Shown: positions 15,167 to 23,941, counted from the stretch's first letter. The stretch is 34,713 nucleotides of DNA from Steroidobacteraceae bacterium (GCA_017853175.1 JAFMKA010000013.1:1-34713); one strand, 5' to 3'. Numbers and translations are program-made. The notes: generated by a model not told the origin, from the letters alone.

Positions 15167-17581
15167 TCACTCTGCGTAACGCGCGACTCGGAATCCGACA
15201 TCCTGCGATGGCGCATCAGCGCCTTCACGCCATGCCGCGCGTAGGTCGGCAAAAAGCGTGGTTCGCCAGTTACTGCCCTTGATCACGCGGCGAGAGCCGG
15301 CGGTGCCACTCGGACCCACGGGATCGACTCCGCCCGCGTTGACCTCGAAGGATACAAAAGCATCATGGACCCACTCCGACACATTGCCAGTCATGTCGAA
15401 AATACCGAAAGCATTAGCGCGAAATTTGGCCGGCGGCGCGACTACGACGTAATCATCGTTCCAGCCCTCGAGGACCGTCGGCATTTCAGTGCTGGCCTCT
15501 TGCCCTGCGAGATTGCCGATTCCCGCCGGCGGCGGCAACGAGTCGCCCCACTCATAGCGCTGGGACCGAGATCCGGGCCCGGGATGACGCGCGACGAATT
15601 CCCACTCAGCTTCGGTCGGAAGGCGATAACCCGTGTTAACCGGTTGAACCAATACCCAAGTGCCGCCTTTTTGCTCGTAGGCAGCGGGCAACCCGTCCTG
15701 CGCGGAAAGCCAGTTGCAATACTGAACGGCATCTCCCCAACTCACGTTACTGACCGGCTGGTTGTCGAGGTCTAACGTTCGCTTACCGACGAACCCAGAG
15801 GCATGGGCCGCTTTGAAGCGCCTAAACTCACCGTTCGTCACTTCGCGGGTGCCCAGATAAAACGGCCTCGATAACATCACGCGACGCGGAAACTCGTTGG
15901 CCCGCCTGCCCTGTTCGCGACGCTCACTTCCCATGACAAACGAGCCACCCTCGATGAGTCGCAGCAACGTTCCCGTCTGAGCCCGCATCGCCGGCGACGG
16001 CGGTTTCCAATCTTTGGCTCGACCCACCGGAAGGAGTCGATATTCGACCGTGCGCTCGACGCCAGCCGATAAGTCGACATCGAGCCGTTCGGTTTGTAGG
16101 CCTGCTTTACGGAGTTCGAGCGTGTGACGTCTCGCAGGAAGCTCGATCGTCATGGGTGTCTTTCCCTTCACTACACCTTCGATCACGAGTTCAGACTCGA
16201 CCGGCTCACCTTGAACGGTGAGTCGTACGGGTATGGCCTGTAGCGAGATGGGCAAAGAAAGATCGCGATTCGACTCCGCGAAAACTCGTCGCTGTACCGA
16301 CTCATAGCCCTGTAGAGAGACGTTGATCTCATGATGAACGCCGGCTGGGAGATCGATGGTCGTCGGTGTACGCCCCCGAAATACACCCCCTACCGTTACC
16401 TCGGCGGCTGCAGGACGAGAGGTGATCCGTAATCGTGCATCCGGAGCGCCGAGCTCGACAGGGCCGACGCGTTCGGTCTGCCCTGCCTTGAGTAAAATTG
16501 CGCTCTGCCAAGTCTTTGCGCCCGATGCCGTGATAGCGAGTCGGTGTAGTCCTGCGGGAAGTTCGATTCGAGCCGGGAGTGCGACGGGCTCTGAGTCACC
16601 CACTCTCAACCGCGCGCCAAGCGTGATCGAGCTGACTTCGAGCGCACCCCAAGACGGCTTGAGTTTCGCAGTAAGCGGCTGTCGAATTCCGCGCCCCTCG
16701 ACATCGAACTGTATCACGTGATCGAGATGCCGATCGGAGCGTAACGTGATGGTTCGAGGACCACTCATCACCTCGACAGGGCCGGGCGCACGCCCAACCT
16801 CGGCACCATCCACGAATACGCGTGCTGCAACACCTGCGGTATCGATTTCTATGATTCCAGGTTTTTCAGATAACCGAAGGTCGAGGGTCAGAGGCGACCC
16901 TTCCCGAACGTTCACTATTTTCTCGATCGGCTCATAGCCCTCAAGTTCCGCCCTAATTTTTCGTTCTCCGGGGAGCATCAACAGCGTGCTCGCCGATCGC
17001 CAACCGAAACCGGAACCGGAAACCTTGGCCTCCGTAGGTGTCACGGTCACTCTGACGCGCTCGAGTCTTCCGAGCTGAAAGGCAAACCCGGCAAAAATGA
17101 TTGATAGAACTATCGTGACGACCCAAGCCTTTCGAGTCACCGAAAATCTTTTACCGACTTGGTGCTTTCCGACCGCGCTTTGGGAATCACGCTCGAATGT
17201 TCCTGCCTCAGCAGTAATCCGCCCGTCTTTAGAAAGGTCATCAAGGCTCTGCTCACTAGCGACCTCAAGCGGCGCGATCGTATCGTTGCCATGAAGATGC
17301 CGAACTTCAACGCTAGAGTCTGACAATAAGACAATACGAGCCTCTCCCAGCGCGAGTACGTCTCCGAGCTGCAAGGGTAAGAATTCGCTCGATTGAATCG
17401 CCAAGCCATTGAGTAGAACGCTTCCGGCCTTTTCGGTGACGCCAATCTGGCCTTCGACGACATCGAGCACGACGTAGTCCGTCGAAACCGCTGGCACGAT
17501 GACATCATCGATCTGCTGTCCGCCAATTCGACACGGTAAGGCGACGTCACGCTCACCTGCGGGCTCGCGTATTTGGATCAC
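15167..17581 (-). CDS. FHA-like / TM / PEGA-repeat / SUMF1-domain protein
   Basis: An 804-residue bitopic protein. Residues 1-90 resemble a weak FHA fold: VLLNGLAIQ followed by LQLGDVLALGEARIVLL, but without the usual GR and SxxH. A TM helix lies at about 152-171. Residues ~175-525 contain about five PEGA-like beta repeats (for example RTPTTIDLPAG and KTPMTIELPAR). Residues ~537-804 form a SUMF1/FGE-like domain: GGSFVMGSE, REVTNGEF, YRLPTEAEWE, GNVSEWVHD and VGFRVAR. The Cys pair that formylglycine-generating enzymes use is absent, so the domain is probably a binding module. I chose the GTG at 17581, which overlaps the kinase stop as GTGA and has GGAG eight bases upstream, over a GTG at 17599. 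It likely links cytoplasmic kinase signalling to the periplasm. Confidence 0.85.
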   Translation of the reverse strand: MIQIREPAGERDVALPCRIGGQQIDDVIVPAVSTDYVVLDVVEGQIGVTEKAGSVLLNGLAIQSSEFLPLQLGDVLALGEARIVLLSDSSVEVRHLHGNDTIAPLEVASEQSLDDLSKDGRITAEAGTFERDSQSAVGKHQVGKRFSVTRKAWVVTIVLSIIFAGFAFQLGRLERVRVTVTPTEAKVSGSGFGWRSASTLLMLPGERKIRAELEGYEPIEKIVNVREGSPLTLDLRLSEKPGIIEIDTAGVAARVFVDGAEVGRAPGPVEVMSGPRTITLRSDRHLDHVIQFDVEGRGIRQPLTAKLKPSWGALEVSSITLGARLRVGDSEPVALPARIELPAGLHRLAITASGAKTWQSAILLKAGQTERVGPVELGAPDARLRITSRPAAAEVTVGGVFRGRTPTTIDLPAGVHHEINVSLQGYESVQRRVFAESNRDLSLPISLQAIPVRLTVQGEPVESELVIEGVVKGKTPMTIELPARRHTLELRKAGLQTERLDVDLSAGVERTVEYRLLPVGRAKDWKPPSPAMRAQTGTLLRLIEGGSFVMGSERREQGRRANEFPRRVMLSRPFYLGTREVTNGEFRRFKAAHASGFVGKRTLDLDNQPVSNVSWGDAVQYCNWLSAQDGLPAAYEQKGGTWVLVQPVNTGYRLPTEAEWEFVARHPGPGSRSQRYEWGDSLPPPAGIGNLAGQEASTEMPTVLEGWNDDYVVVAPPAKFRANAFGIFDMTGNVSEWVHDAFVSFEVNAGGVDPVGPSGTAGSRRVIKGSNWRTTLFADLRAAWREGADAPSQDVGFRVARYAE

Positions 17582-19821
17582 GAAATCGTCTCCGTACACC
17601 GTATCGAAACGACCACGTTCGCGGAGTTAGGTAAAACGATGAACTCCTGACGCACATCGCGATATCCCGGTCTACTACCTACGGCGACATAACGCCCAGG
17701 CTTCAGGGATACCTCACGCCGAGTGAATGCTCCGAAGTTGCCGACGCGCTGGACGCTCACAAAGGTCACGCCATCGGACTCCAGCACGGCCGATACGGGT
17801 CGGTCATAAACTCGAAGCATCTCTAGTAATCGTTCACTTTGATCTTTGAGCACTCGGGTGTTTTCATTCATGCTCGAGGCCTGCGCCAGCAAACGCTCTC
17901 CTTCGCGGCGTACTTCCGGAGCCGAGATTCGCGAGGGATTAGCGAGCAGTGCCTCTAGACGACGCGAGAGCTCTGCGCGAGGCGCCACTCTCATACGCCC
18001 ATCGCGCGCAAATTTCAGCGTCGAGTCTCGAACCAATAACGCGTCGTATCGCAACAGCGCTTCGCTCCAGCGCTCGGCAGCCTCAAGCTGGAGTATTTCG
18101 CTACGGACAACGTTGAGATCTCTGCGCACTCCTGCGGCCTCGACCTGAGCCAAAATTTGCGGTAACTCCGCTCCAGCGGGGCGAAGACTTTCAGCGCGTG
18201 CTAATGCTGCTCGGGCATCCTGCGTACGCCCTGCACGCAGCGCAGCGAGGGCATCACCGATCTCTCGCGCATAACGATCGGACCCAATAGCCAGCCTTGC
18301 TCGTGCTACGCCCTCACGCGCGACCCGATTAACGGGGTCTGCACGAAGAACTTCCTCATAACGGGTCAATGCTTTCAGGTGATCGAGGGTTAACAAGGCC
18401 GTCTCTGCCTCGACGAGCGCCGGCAACACCGGCCCTAGGGCGGCGACTCGAGCGAGCCCTCTGCCCGCCTCTTCGTTAGAGGGATCGATACGTTGTGCCA
18501 ACTGAAATGCCTGGCCAGCGACCTCGAGTCGACCGACATCCAAGGCCGCCTCACCCTCCCGCAACTGTCGGGCGAGAGTTTGCGGACGCTCTTCCGCGAT
18601 ACGCGCAAGTCGCTGGCTAGCCACCCCGATCCTATCGAGAGCGAGTACGTAATCGCGACTCGCTTCGGCATCGAGAGCGAGTTTCCCCAAAGATTTCGCA
18701 GCAGCGAAGGCGGTTCCGCCCCAAACTCCAGCGCCCTGCGTTTCCAGTTCTTCGAGTAAGCCGCGGAACTTTGCGTCCTCTTCTTCAAATCGGGCAACTA
18801 GAGCCGGGTCTGGAGTCCCCGCAATCACGGCCTGGGGCATAGTGGGGGCCGCGGGCCGTACACTTTTTTGTGGCTCAACAGGCGGTGTCACAAAACGTGG
18901 CAAGACCAAAAATACGAGCGCCAGAATCACCAGGAGCCCTGCCAGTCCGATCCACGCACCGAACGATGGCTTGGAGACGTTCAAGGGTAGTGCACGCTCC
19001 GCCGCAGCGTCTTCCGGACGCACGACTTGAGCGGCTACGACAGGTGTCAGCCGTGTCGATTCGAATGACGCCAGTGTGGCGGCTATCGCGCGCAAATTTC
19101 CGGGTCGCGATTGAGGGTTAGTCGACAGTAACGACATGACGAGATCTACGAGACCCGAGGGTGTTGCGACCGAGGTGGTCAGCCTCGGGGGCGGTAGCCC
19201 AGCCCGCGCTCGCTCTGCATCCGGAAAATTAGGTGGATACCCACCGAGCAACTCATACGCGAGCGCACCGAAGCCGAACAAGTCATCGGCGACCGAGGCC
19301 GAAGCACCCGACAATTGCTGAGGGCTCGCAGAAAACGGCGATGCTACCCCGATGACCGAGGCCTCACCGAGTCGGGCAGCAACACCAAAATCTGCGAGTC
19401 GCGCTCGACCGTCGAAACCAATCAAAATATTTGAAGGCTTCACATCGCGATGGACGACACCGCGTTCATGCAAGCCCGCCAGGGCTTCGGCGACTTCACG
19501 CAGCACACCGAGCACTTGCGTCCACGACTTTGCTCGTAACGTCTTCGCGTCAGCCGAGGCGAGCTCCATCGGCAGCACAGCCAGACGCTCGTCAGAAAGA
19601 GGCTCGAAATATTCGAGCACTCCCTTGCCGGCACCTTGGCGTGCAAGCTCGTACTGCGCTCTTAGCATTGCCAAACCGTGACTCGGTAAAATCTTTACTG
19701 CGATCTGGGCAGAACGGGCTTCATCGAGCACGCGCCACACTTCGGCCTGACCTCCACGCCCGAGGGGCTCGATCAGAACGAAACGGCCTAAGAGTCTTTG
19801 TCCTTTGGAAAGTGTCGCCAC
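17578..19821 (-). CDS. Transmembrane Hanks-type Ser/Thr protein kinase
   Basis: A 747-residue kinase. Residues ~10-255 form the catalytic domain: Gly-rich loop GRGGQAEV (21-28), Lys43 in IAVKIL, HRDVKPSN with D126, K128 and N131, and DFG at 144-146. The APE-type motif is degenerate (SASPQQ). A TM helix at about 288-308 is followed by a long periplasmic part: alpha-helical repeats with TPR-like pattern (about 330-670) and a short beta-rich PEGA-like end (SLKPGRYVAVGSRPGYRDV). All key catalytic residues are present, so it is predicted active on Ser/Thr in the cytoplasm and tuned by a periplasmic sensor. The start is GTG at 19821, six bases after the upstream lipoprotein stop, with GAGG upstream. 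The FHA proteins downstream are its likely phospho-readers. Confidence 0.92.
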   Translation of the reverse strand: MATLSKGQRLLGRFVLIEPLGRGGQAEVWRVLDEARSAQIAVKILPSHGLAMLRAQYELARQGAGKGVLEYFEPLSDERLAVLPMELASADAKTLRAKSWTQVLGVLREVAEALAGLHERGVVHRDVKPSNILIGFDGRARLADFGVAARLGEASVIGVASPFSASPQQLSGASASVADDLFGFGALAYELLGGYPPNFPDAERARAGLPPPRLTTSVATPSGLVDLVMSLLSTNPQSRPGNLRAIAATLASFESTRLTPVVAAQVVRPEDAAAERALPLNVSKPSFGAWIGLAGLLVILALVFLVLPRFVTPPVEPQKSVRPAAPTMPQAVIAGTPDPALVARFEEEDAKFRGLLEELETQGAGVWGGTAFAAAKSLGKLALDAEASRDYVLALDRIGVASQRLARIAEERPQTLARQLREGEAALDVGRLEVAGQAFQLAQRIDPSNEEAGRGLARVAALGPVLPALVEAETALLTLDHLKALTRYEEVLRADPVNRVAREGVARARLAIGSDRYAREIGDALAALRAGRTQDARAALARAESLRPAGAELPQILAQVEAAGVRRDLNVVRSEILQLEAAERWSEALLRYDALLVRDSTLKFARDGRMRVAPRAELSRRLEALLANPSRISAPEVRREGERLLAQASSMNENTRVLKDQSERLLEMLRVYDRPVSAVLESDGVTFVSVQRVGNFGAFTRREVSLKPGRYVAVGSRPGYRDVRQEFIVLPNSANVVVSIRCTETIS

Positions 19822-19827
19822 GACACC

Positions 19828-21111
19828 TCAGGAGCCGGGAGGCGATTTTGCAGGCGCTGGCGAAGGGGGTCCCGTTTCTTCAGCGTAGATCGCTGCGAGA
19901 AGTCGACGCCATTCTCGATATTGCTCCTCGGCGGTACCGACGAGCTTGAGCGAACGCCCCTCGACCTCGACGACTTGGGATCCTGCCTCGTTTTCGAAGC
20001 TTCGTGCTAATTCTTTAACTTCCTGCGCTGCCGTCTTGGCATCTTCGAATTTCTTGATGCCAGACATCACGGCTGCAACGCCACCGACGCCCCCGCCATA
20101 GCGAACCGCATCTTCGATACGCTGACAGTTGTAGTCGCCTGAGCCGCACTGACTCGAGACAAAGATACTGGCCAAAACTGCTGCAGCCCCTAACACCGTT
20201 CGCGTTGTTGCTTGAGCGCGGGCCTTATCTTCTTTCTCAATCGCCTCCCGACTGGTACGCCGATAGCCGGCATAGGAATCGAAGAGACCTTCCGAGAACT
20301 GCTCGTTATATCCATCCAGCGTATCGATGACGACGGCGTCACGATCCCTGATCTTTTCGATGCGCATGAGCGCAGGATCATCTTTGGCCGGAAGACGACT
20401 CACGCGGGTCATACCGTCCGGATCATTCACCAAGTAGCCCCCGAAGGAGCGCGGGTCGAGATCATTCGCAAACCGCAGTAAAGCTACTTCTCGGACGTCC
20501 TGACGCTCGGCCGCAGACAGACGCTCGCGTGCCTGAAGTAAGTCGTTCGCAATCTGCACGTAAACATTCTTGAAAGGATCGCGAGCCCTGATCGCCGCAT
20601 CGGTTTTGTACGATCCGAGATCGGCTTCCCCCGCGTAGATCTTGTCATCGATCCAGATACGGCCCACGGCATCGGTAGCTCGAATCTCAAGCTCGAGACG
20701 ACCACCGGTAGATTCGAGGATTTTTCCGGTGATCAGCACGTCGACAAAACGCACACCCTCAGGCACGACGCGCACCGCGCCCCACTGACCACTCGTTTCA
20801 AGCGTCGTCTTGAGACGTGCCGCAAGCAGCCGAGACTCGGCCTTTCGCACATCGGGATAGATGCGTTTCTTATCGAGAGCCTCTTCATCATCTTTAAGGG
20901 CGGCGGGAATATTGGCATCGAACGCTTGAACGGCGACGTCGAGTAGCTCCGCGTCAGCGATTTGCTGCTTCGCTTGGACCGCCTCGAGTTTGGGCAGCGG
21001 TCGCGTTTCTTTGACCACGCATCCGCTCAATACGACGAGCGCCAATCCCGCGATCGCGAGCTCTCGAAACGAGCGATGCCAAAGAGGACGATCAGCCCTT
21101 GCCTTGAACAT
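19828..21111 (-). CDS. Predicted lipoprotein of unknown family with an internal hydrophobic segment
   Basis: A 427-residue lipoprotein. The lipobox VLSGC places the acylated Cys at residue 31; +2 is Val, so outer-membrane sorting is expected. The first mature half is mixed alpha/beta (LLDVAVQAFDANIP, VLITGKILESTGGRLELEI) and may have a nucleotide-free Rossmann-like or CsgG-like fold, which I cannot confirm. A hydrophobic stretch near residues 305-320 (VLGAAAVLASIFVSS) is followed by two Cys, a Gly-rich segment and a helical C-terminus, ending in a Pro-rich tail. I chose the ATG at 21111 because it begins the signal peptide and has GGAG ten bases upstream; it overlaps the previous gene by 20 bases. 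It sits directly before the kinase gene. Confidence 0.72.
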   Translation of the reverse strand: MFKARADRPLWHRSFRELAIAGLALVVLSGCVVKETRPLPKLEAVQAKQQIADAELLDVAVQAFDANIPAALKDDEEALDKKRIYPDVRKAESRLLAARLKTTLETSGQWGAVRVVPEGVRFVDVLITGKILESTGGRLELEIRATDAVGRIWIDDKIYAGEADLGSYKTDAAIRARDPFKNVYVQIANDLLQARERLSAAERQDVREVALLRFANDLDPRSFGGYLVNDPDGMTRVSRLPAKDDPALMRIEKIRDRDAVVIDTLDGYNEQFSEGLFDSYAGYRRTSREAIEKEDKARAQATTRTVLGAAAVLASIFVSSQCGSGDYNCQRIEDAVRYGGGVGGVAAVMSGIKKFEDAKTAAQEVKELARSFENEAGSQVVEVEGRSLKLVGTAEEQYREWRRLLAAIYAEETGPPSPAPAKSPPGS

Positions 21112-21787
21112 TTCGCTTGTACTCCATGTATTCCTTCCAGAGCTTTTCTTTGAGCTCCGGATCGGTCTCCTGTTCTGCGGCTCGACGCAAACGTCGTGCG
21201 ACGATGTCATCGTCTTCGCCAGAGGGGCGACTGCGGTCGGGCGCACCGCTGCCACCGCCGGAGATCACCCCGCGATCTTGGCGATCACCTGTCGTTTGCT
21301 CCCCGCCACCAGAGCCCGACTGCCCCGATCGTTCTGAACGTAGATCGCCCTCGCGCCGACCGATGCCCCCGTCCGAGCCCTGGGTCGCTGCGGTCACGGC
21401 GCGGTTAGCCGCACTGGCATCGCGTTCGTTCGCCGTACGCTGTTGCTCCTCGGCTAGCGTCTTGTCGAATTCGCCGAGTGAGTCATCGAGTGACTTATTC
21501 AACGTGCCACTACGCTCTTCGGACGTGGTAGCAGATTCGTCGCCGGAGTCTTTAGTTCCACTTTCGGAAGCACTACGGTCGGTCGACGTATCGCTACCGC
21601 TGGACGAGCTTCCACTGTCACGGCCGCCCGTGCCACTCGTGCCGCTCGTCGTACCACCCATGACGATACCGCCGGACGGACTGCCCGTAGAGCCGGCAGA
21701 CCCGCCATCGCTAGAGGGCATCGTTCCGCAACCCGCGAGAGTCACAGATGTAACCAACAAAAACAGTGCAATATCTTTGATCTTCAT
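21092..21787 (-). CDS. Ser/Gly-rich low-complexity lipoprotein
   Basis: A 231-residue lipoprotein. The signal peptide ends in VTLAGC with Cys at residue 20 and Gly at +2. Residues ~25-90 are Gly/Ser/Thr-rich and probably disordered. A predicted helix at about 95-125 (LNKSLDDSLGEFDKTLAEEQ) is followed by another Gly/Ser/Arg-rich stretch. The C-terminal ~35 residues are a charged amphipathic helix (ARRLRRAAEQETDPELKEKL). This layout suits a flexible tether across the periplasm with a folded contact helix at its end. The ATG at 21787 is 17 bases after the upstream stop. A long antisense frame over the same bases is a by-product of the biased composition. No family is recognised. Confidence 0.7.
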   Translation of the reverse strand: MKIKDIALFLLVTSVTLAGCGTMPSSDGGSAGSTGSPSGGIVMGGTTSGTSGTGGRDSGSSSSGSDTSTDRSASESGTKDSGDESATTSEERSGTLNKSLDDSLGEFDKTLAEEQQRTANERDASAANRAVTAATQGSDGGIGRREGDLRSERSGQSGSGGGEQTTGDRQDRGVISGGGSGAPDRSRPSGEDDDIVARRLRRAAEQETDPELKEKLWKEYMEYKRNVQGKG

Positions 21788-21804
21788 GACGCTGCTTGAC
21801 GGAC

Positions 21805-22473
21805 TCAGCCGCCACCCTTGAAAAAACTCTGCAATTGGTCGGCGAGACGGTTACAAGCCGTTGTCTCCACACGCGCGATGAATGGCAGAGGCACTACGGC
21901 GCCGACGATAGCGGAAGTACCCGAGACATTCGTGCCGACGCTGCCGGCCGACTTGGCTTGCTTGAGATCCCAGATCGTCGCTTCGAAATTCGATTCGTTT
22001 TCCCACCAGCCGAAGCCGATGCAACCCGCCGCACCCGGGGCGGCTCCACACGCGATACTGCCACCGCCGTCGATCTTCCGAGTTCCGCCATCGAGCCATA
22101 CGAGATAGCGAACTCCTGAGGCGGCAACTCGCTCACTGACGCCTGGCCTAGCGAGTAACTGTGTCACGGCCTCTGGTCGGGAAGGCGCCGTCGCCGGCTC
22201 GAACCATGGAAATAGGTCATCGACGAAACGGTTGTTATCGTGCACCGGAATCGGGTTCGATCCGCTAGCCAGACCGCGGCCGACGCAGTCCATGAATTCA
22301 TCTTCTGCGGAAGTCCCCTCAATCTGGGGTTTGGCGAGAATCACGACGGCCTCACCGGACGCAATCTGGGTCGGCAGCTCGCGTGATTCCTCGATTCGGG
22401 CGCTCATGCAGCCGCCGAGCCCGGCGGCTAAGGCGACAGTCATAAGCGAGAGACGTAAGGCTCCGGAATGCAT
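21805..22473 (-). CDS. Predicted lipoprotein, first gene of the kinase/VWA cassette
   Basis: A 222-residue lipoprotein. The signal peptide ends in GLGGC with Cys at residue 22 and Met at +2. The mature part begins with a strand-like ASGEAVVILAKPQIEG, then DEFMDCVGRGL, and later GVRYLVWLDGGTRKI, ATIWDLKQ and a Gly/Ala-rich hydrophobic segment (SAIVGAVVPLPF). This resembles the general layout of CsgG/TolB-N-like periplasmic domains, but I cannot name the family. I chose the ATG at 22473, preceded by GGGAG; an earlier in-frame ATG at 22515 adds residues with no signal-peptide character. It is the promoter-proximal gene of the minus-strand operon; 123 bases separate it from the MFS gene upstream. 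Confidence 0.72.
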   Translation of the reverse strand: MHSGALRLSLMTVALAAGLGGCMSARIEESRELPTQIASGEAVVILAKPQIEGTSAEDEFMDCVGRGLASGSNPIPVHDNNRFVDDLFPWFEPATAPSRPEAVTQLLARPGVSERVAASGVRYLVWLDGGTRKIDGGGSIACGAAPGAAGCIGFGWWENESNFEATIWDLKQAKSAGSVGTNVSGTSAIVGAVVPLPFIARVETTACNRLADQLQSFFKGGG

Positions 22474-22596
22474 CTCTGGGGGCTCCCACAGGTCGACGGT
22501 GAGTATGCCACGCACCCTGCTTTCGATTGACCGACGTGCCGCCCTGGCGGTTCCCGGGAGGGCGTACTTTGCGAAACTTTACAGCCTGTCGGGAAA
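22474..22596. promoter_or_regulatory. Likely promoter region of the 11-gene minus-strand cassette
   Basis: These 123 bases separate the upstream MFS gene (same strand) from the first lipoprotein gene and are the largest gap near the cassette. On the minus strand a CATACT hexamer (plus positions 22502-22507) could serve as a -10 box, but no convincing -35 is seen at the right distance. A GC-rich inverted repeat, GCCCT at 22541-22545 against AGGGC at 22559-22563, could form a stem-loop; it lacks a T-tract on the minus strand, so a terminator role for the MFS gene is unproven. Function is inferred mainly from position. Confidence 0.35.
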
Positions 22597-23895
22597 TTAA
22601 GGAGGCTGGGGAAAGCGGTCGAGACGCCTAAGCTCGGGGAAGAGCTTGAGGTAAGTTGCCACGACGACGAGGCACGCGAGGCCGCCGTATGTCACCGCAC
22701 GGACCGGCCCCCACCAACTGGCCGTCAGCCCCGACTCGAACTCTCCGAGCTCGTTCGACGCACCGATGAACATGGCGCTGACCGCACTGACGCGCCCCCG
22801 AATCTCATCGGGCGTCTCTAGCTGTACCAAAAGATGCCTGACAAAGACCGATACCATGTCACCCGCGCCGAGACAGACGAGCGCGGCCACCGATAACCAG
22901 AACGACGTAGACAGTCCGAACACCACGGTCGCTAAGCCGAAAACCGCGACTCCGCCGAACATCCATAGCCCGACATACCGCGAAATGGGGCGTCGAGCGA
23001 GCCAAATCGCGACCAACGCGGCGCCCACCCCCGGCGCCGTGCGCAAGATACCGAGCCCTTGCGGACCCACTTTCAGGATGTCGGCCGCAAACATCGGCAA
23101 TAACGCCGTCGCCCCGCCGAAAAGCACGGCGAACAAGTCGAGAGAAATAGCCCCCAAAACCGTTCGACGTCGAAAAACGAATCGTAGGCCCTCGGTCAAC
23201 TCACGCCACGAGGCCGAGGTCGATACTCGTGTCATCGGTCTCGGTCGGATCGCTACAAATAAGGCGATGACGATGGCCATCAGCGCAAGAGCCACGACAT
23301 AGACGAGCAATGCACCCACGGGTGACTGTCGAGACTCACCCAGAGCGTAGATGAATCCGCCCAATGCGGGCCCGACGATCACGGCCACTTCGAACAACAT
23401 GGAGTTAAGAGCCACTGCCGACGGAAAAACGCTCGATGGAACGAGGTTGACGACCATGGCCTGCCCCGCTGGCATCCACAATGCGCGTGCCGCACCGAGC
23501 AGCGCCATCGCAACGAACACCCACATCACATCGCGGCTGCCGCTCAAGGAAAAACCGATTAACACCGCAATGCATGCGGCATCTATGACGTAGGCAATAA
23601 GCATGACGATCCGGCGATCCGTACGATCGGCCAGTTGCCCGCCCGGTAACACGAGAACGAAGAAGGGTAAAAACTGGGCCAGCCCGACGAGCCCTAAATC
23701 GAGCGGATTTCGCGTCGTGGCATAAACCTGCCAACCGACAGCCACTCCGAGCATCTGCCAAACCAAAGTTGCGACAAAACGCCCGAAGGCAAAGCGGCGA
23801 AAATCTGGATACGCGAGCGCAGCCCGCATCCCAATGTGTCCTGCAGCCGGCGTCCTGTCGGTGGACTCTGATGCAGGTTCTGTCGATTGGGTCAT
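22597..23895 (-). CDS. Major facilitator superfamily transporter (EntS/MFS_3-like)
   Basis: A 432-residue, 12-TM inner-membrane transporter. The loop between TM2 and TM3 has the MFS motif GGQLADRTDRR, and the N-terminal segment FRRFAFGRFVATLVWQM fits the EntS-like exporter group. TM4 and TM5 carry AARALWMPAGQAMVVNLVP and GPALGGFIYALG, typical of this branch. The central loop near residues 215-240 is short. Such proteins export siderophores, drugs or metabolites by proton antiport; the substrate here cannot be told. It starts with ATG at 23895, 46 bases from the divergent hydrolase gene, and has no clear ribosome site. It may lie just upstream of the kinase cassette by chance; 123 bases separate them. 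Confidence 0.85.
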   Translation of the reverse strand: MTQSTEPASESTDRTPAAGHIGMRAALAYPDFRRFAFGRFVATLVWQMLGVAVGWQVYATTRNPLDLGLVGLAQFLPFFVLVLPGGQLADRTDRRIVMLIAYVIDAACIAVLIGFSLSGSRDVMWVFVAMALLGAARALWMPAGQAMVVNLVPSSVFPSAVALNSMLFEVAVIVGPALGGFIYALGESRQSPVGALLVYVVALALMAIVIALFVAIRPRPMTRVSTSASWRELTEGLRFVFRRRTVLGAISLDLFAVLFGGATALLPMFAADILKVGPQGLGILRTAPGVGAALVAIWLARRPISRYVGLWMFGGVAVFGLATVVFGLSTSFWLSVAALVCLGAGDMVSVFVRHLLVQLETPDEIRGRVSAVSAMFIGASNELGEFESGLTASWWGPVRAVTYGGLACLVVVATYLKLFPELRRLDRFPQPP

Positions 23896-23941
23896 GAAGC
23901 GGTGGTAATTTGCGGCAGCGAATCAGTTCGCGGAGTGTCTC

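Noticed and set aside
15167-17581. Formylglycine-generating sulfatase activator
   Set aside because: The SUMF1-like domain lacks the active-site Cys pair and no sulfatase gene is nearby.
21117-21821. 234-codon plus-strand open frame
   Set aside because: It is antisense to the Ser/Gly-rich lipoprotein, is itself low-complexity (Ser/Pro/Arg-rich), and has no signal or domain; it arises from codon bias.
9892-22473. Interpretation as a Zorya-type phage defence system
   Set aside because: A MotA-like protein is present, but no MotB/OmpA-type protein, helicase or nuclease is found; VWA, kinase and lipoproteins do not fit that system.
9892-22473. Interpretation as a type VI secretion regulatory cluster (kinase plus FHA)
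   Set aside because: No sheath, tube, baseplate, TssM-like or ClpV genes are in the window.
22541-22563. GC-rich inverted repeat as a terminator for the MFS gene
   Set aside because: No T-run follows on the minus strand and the stem is interrupted; kept only as part of the regulatory region note.
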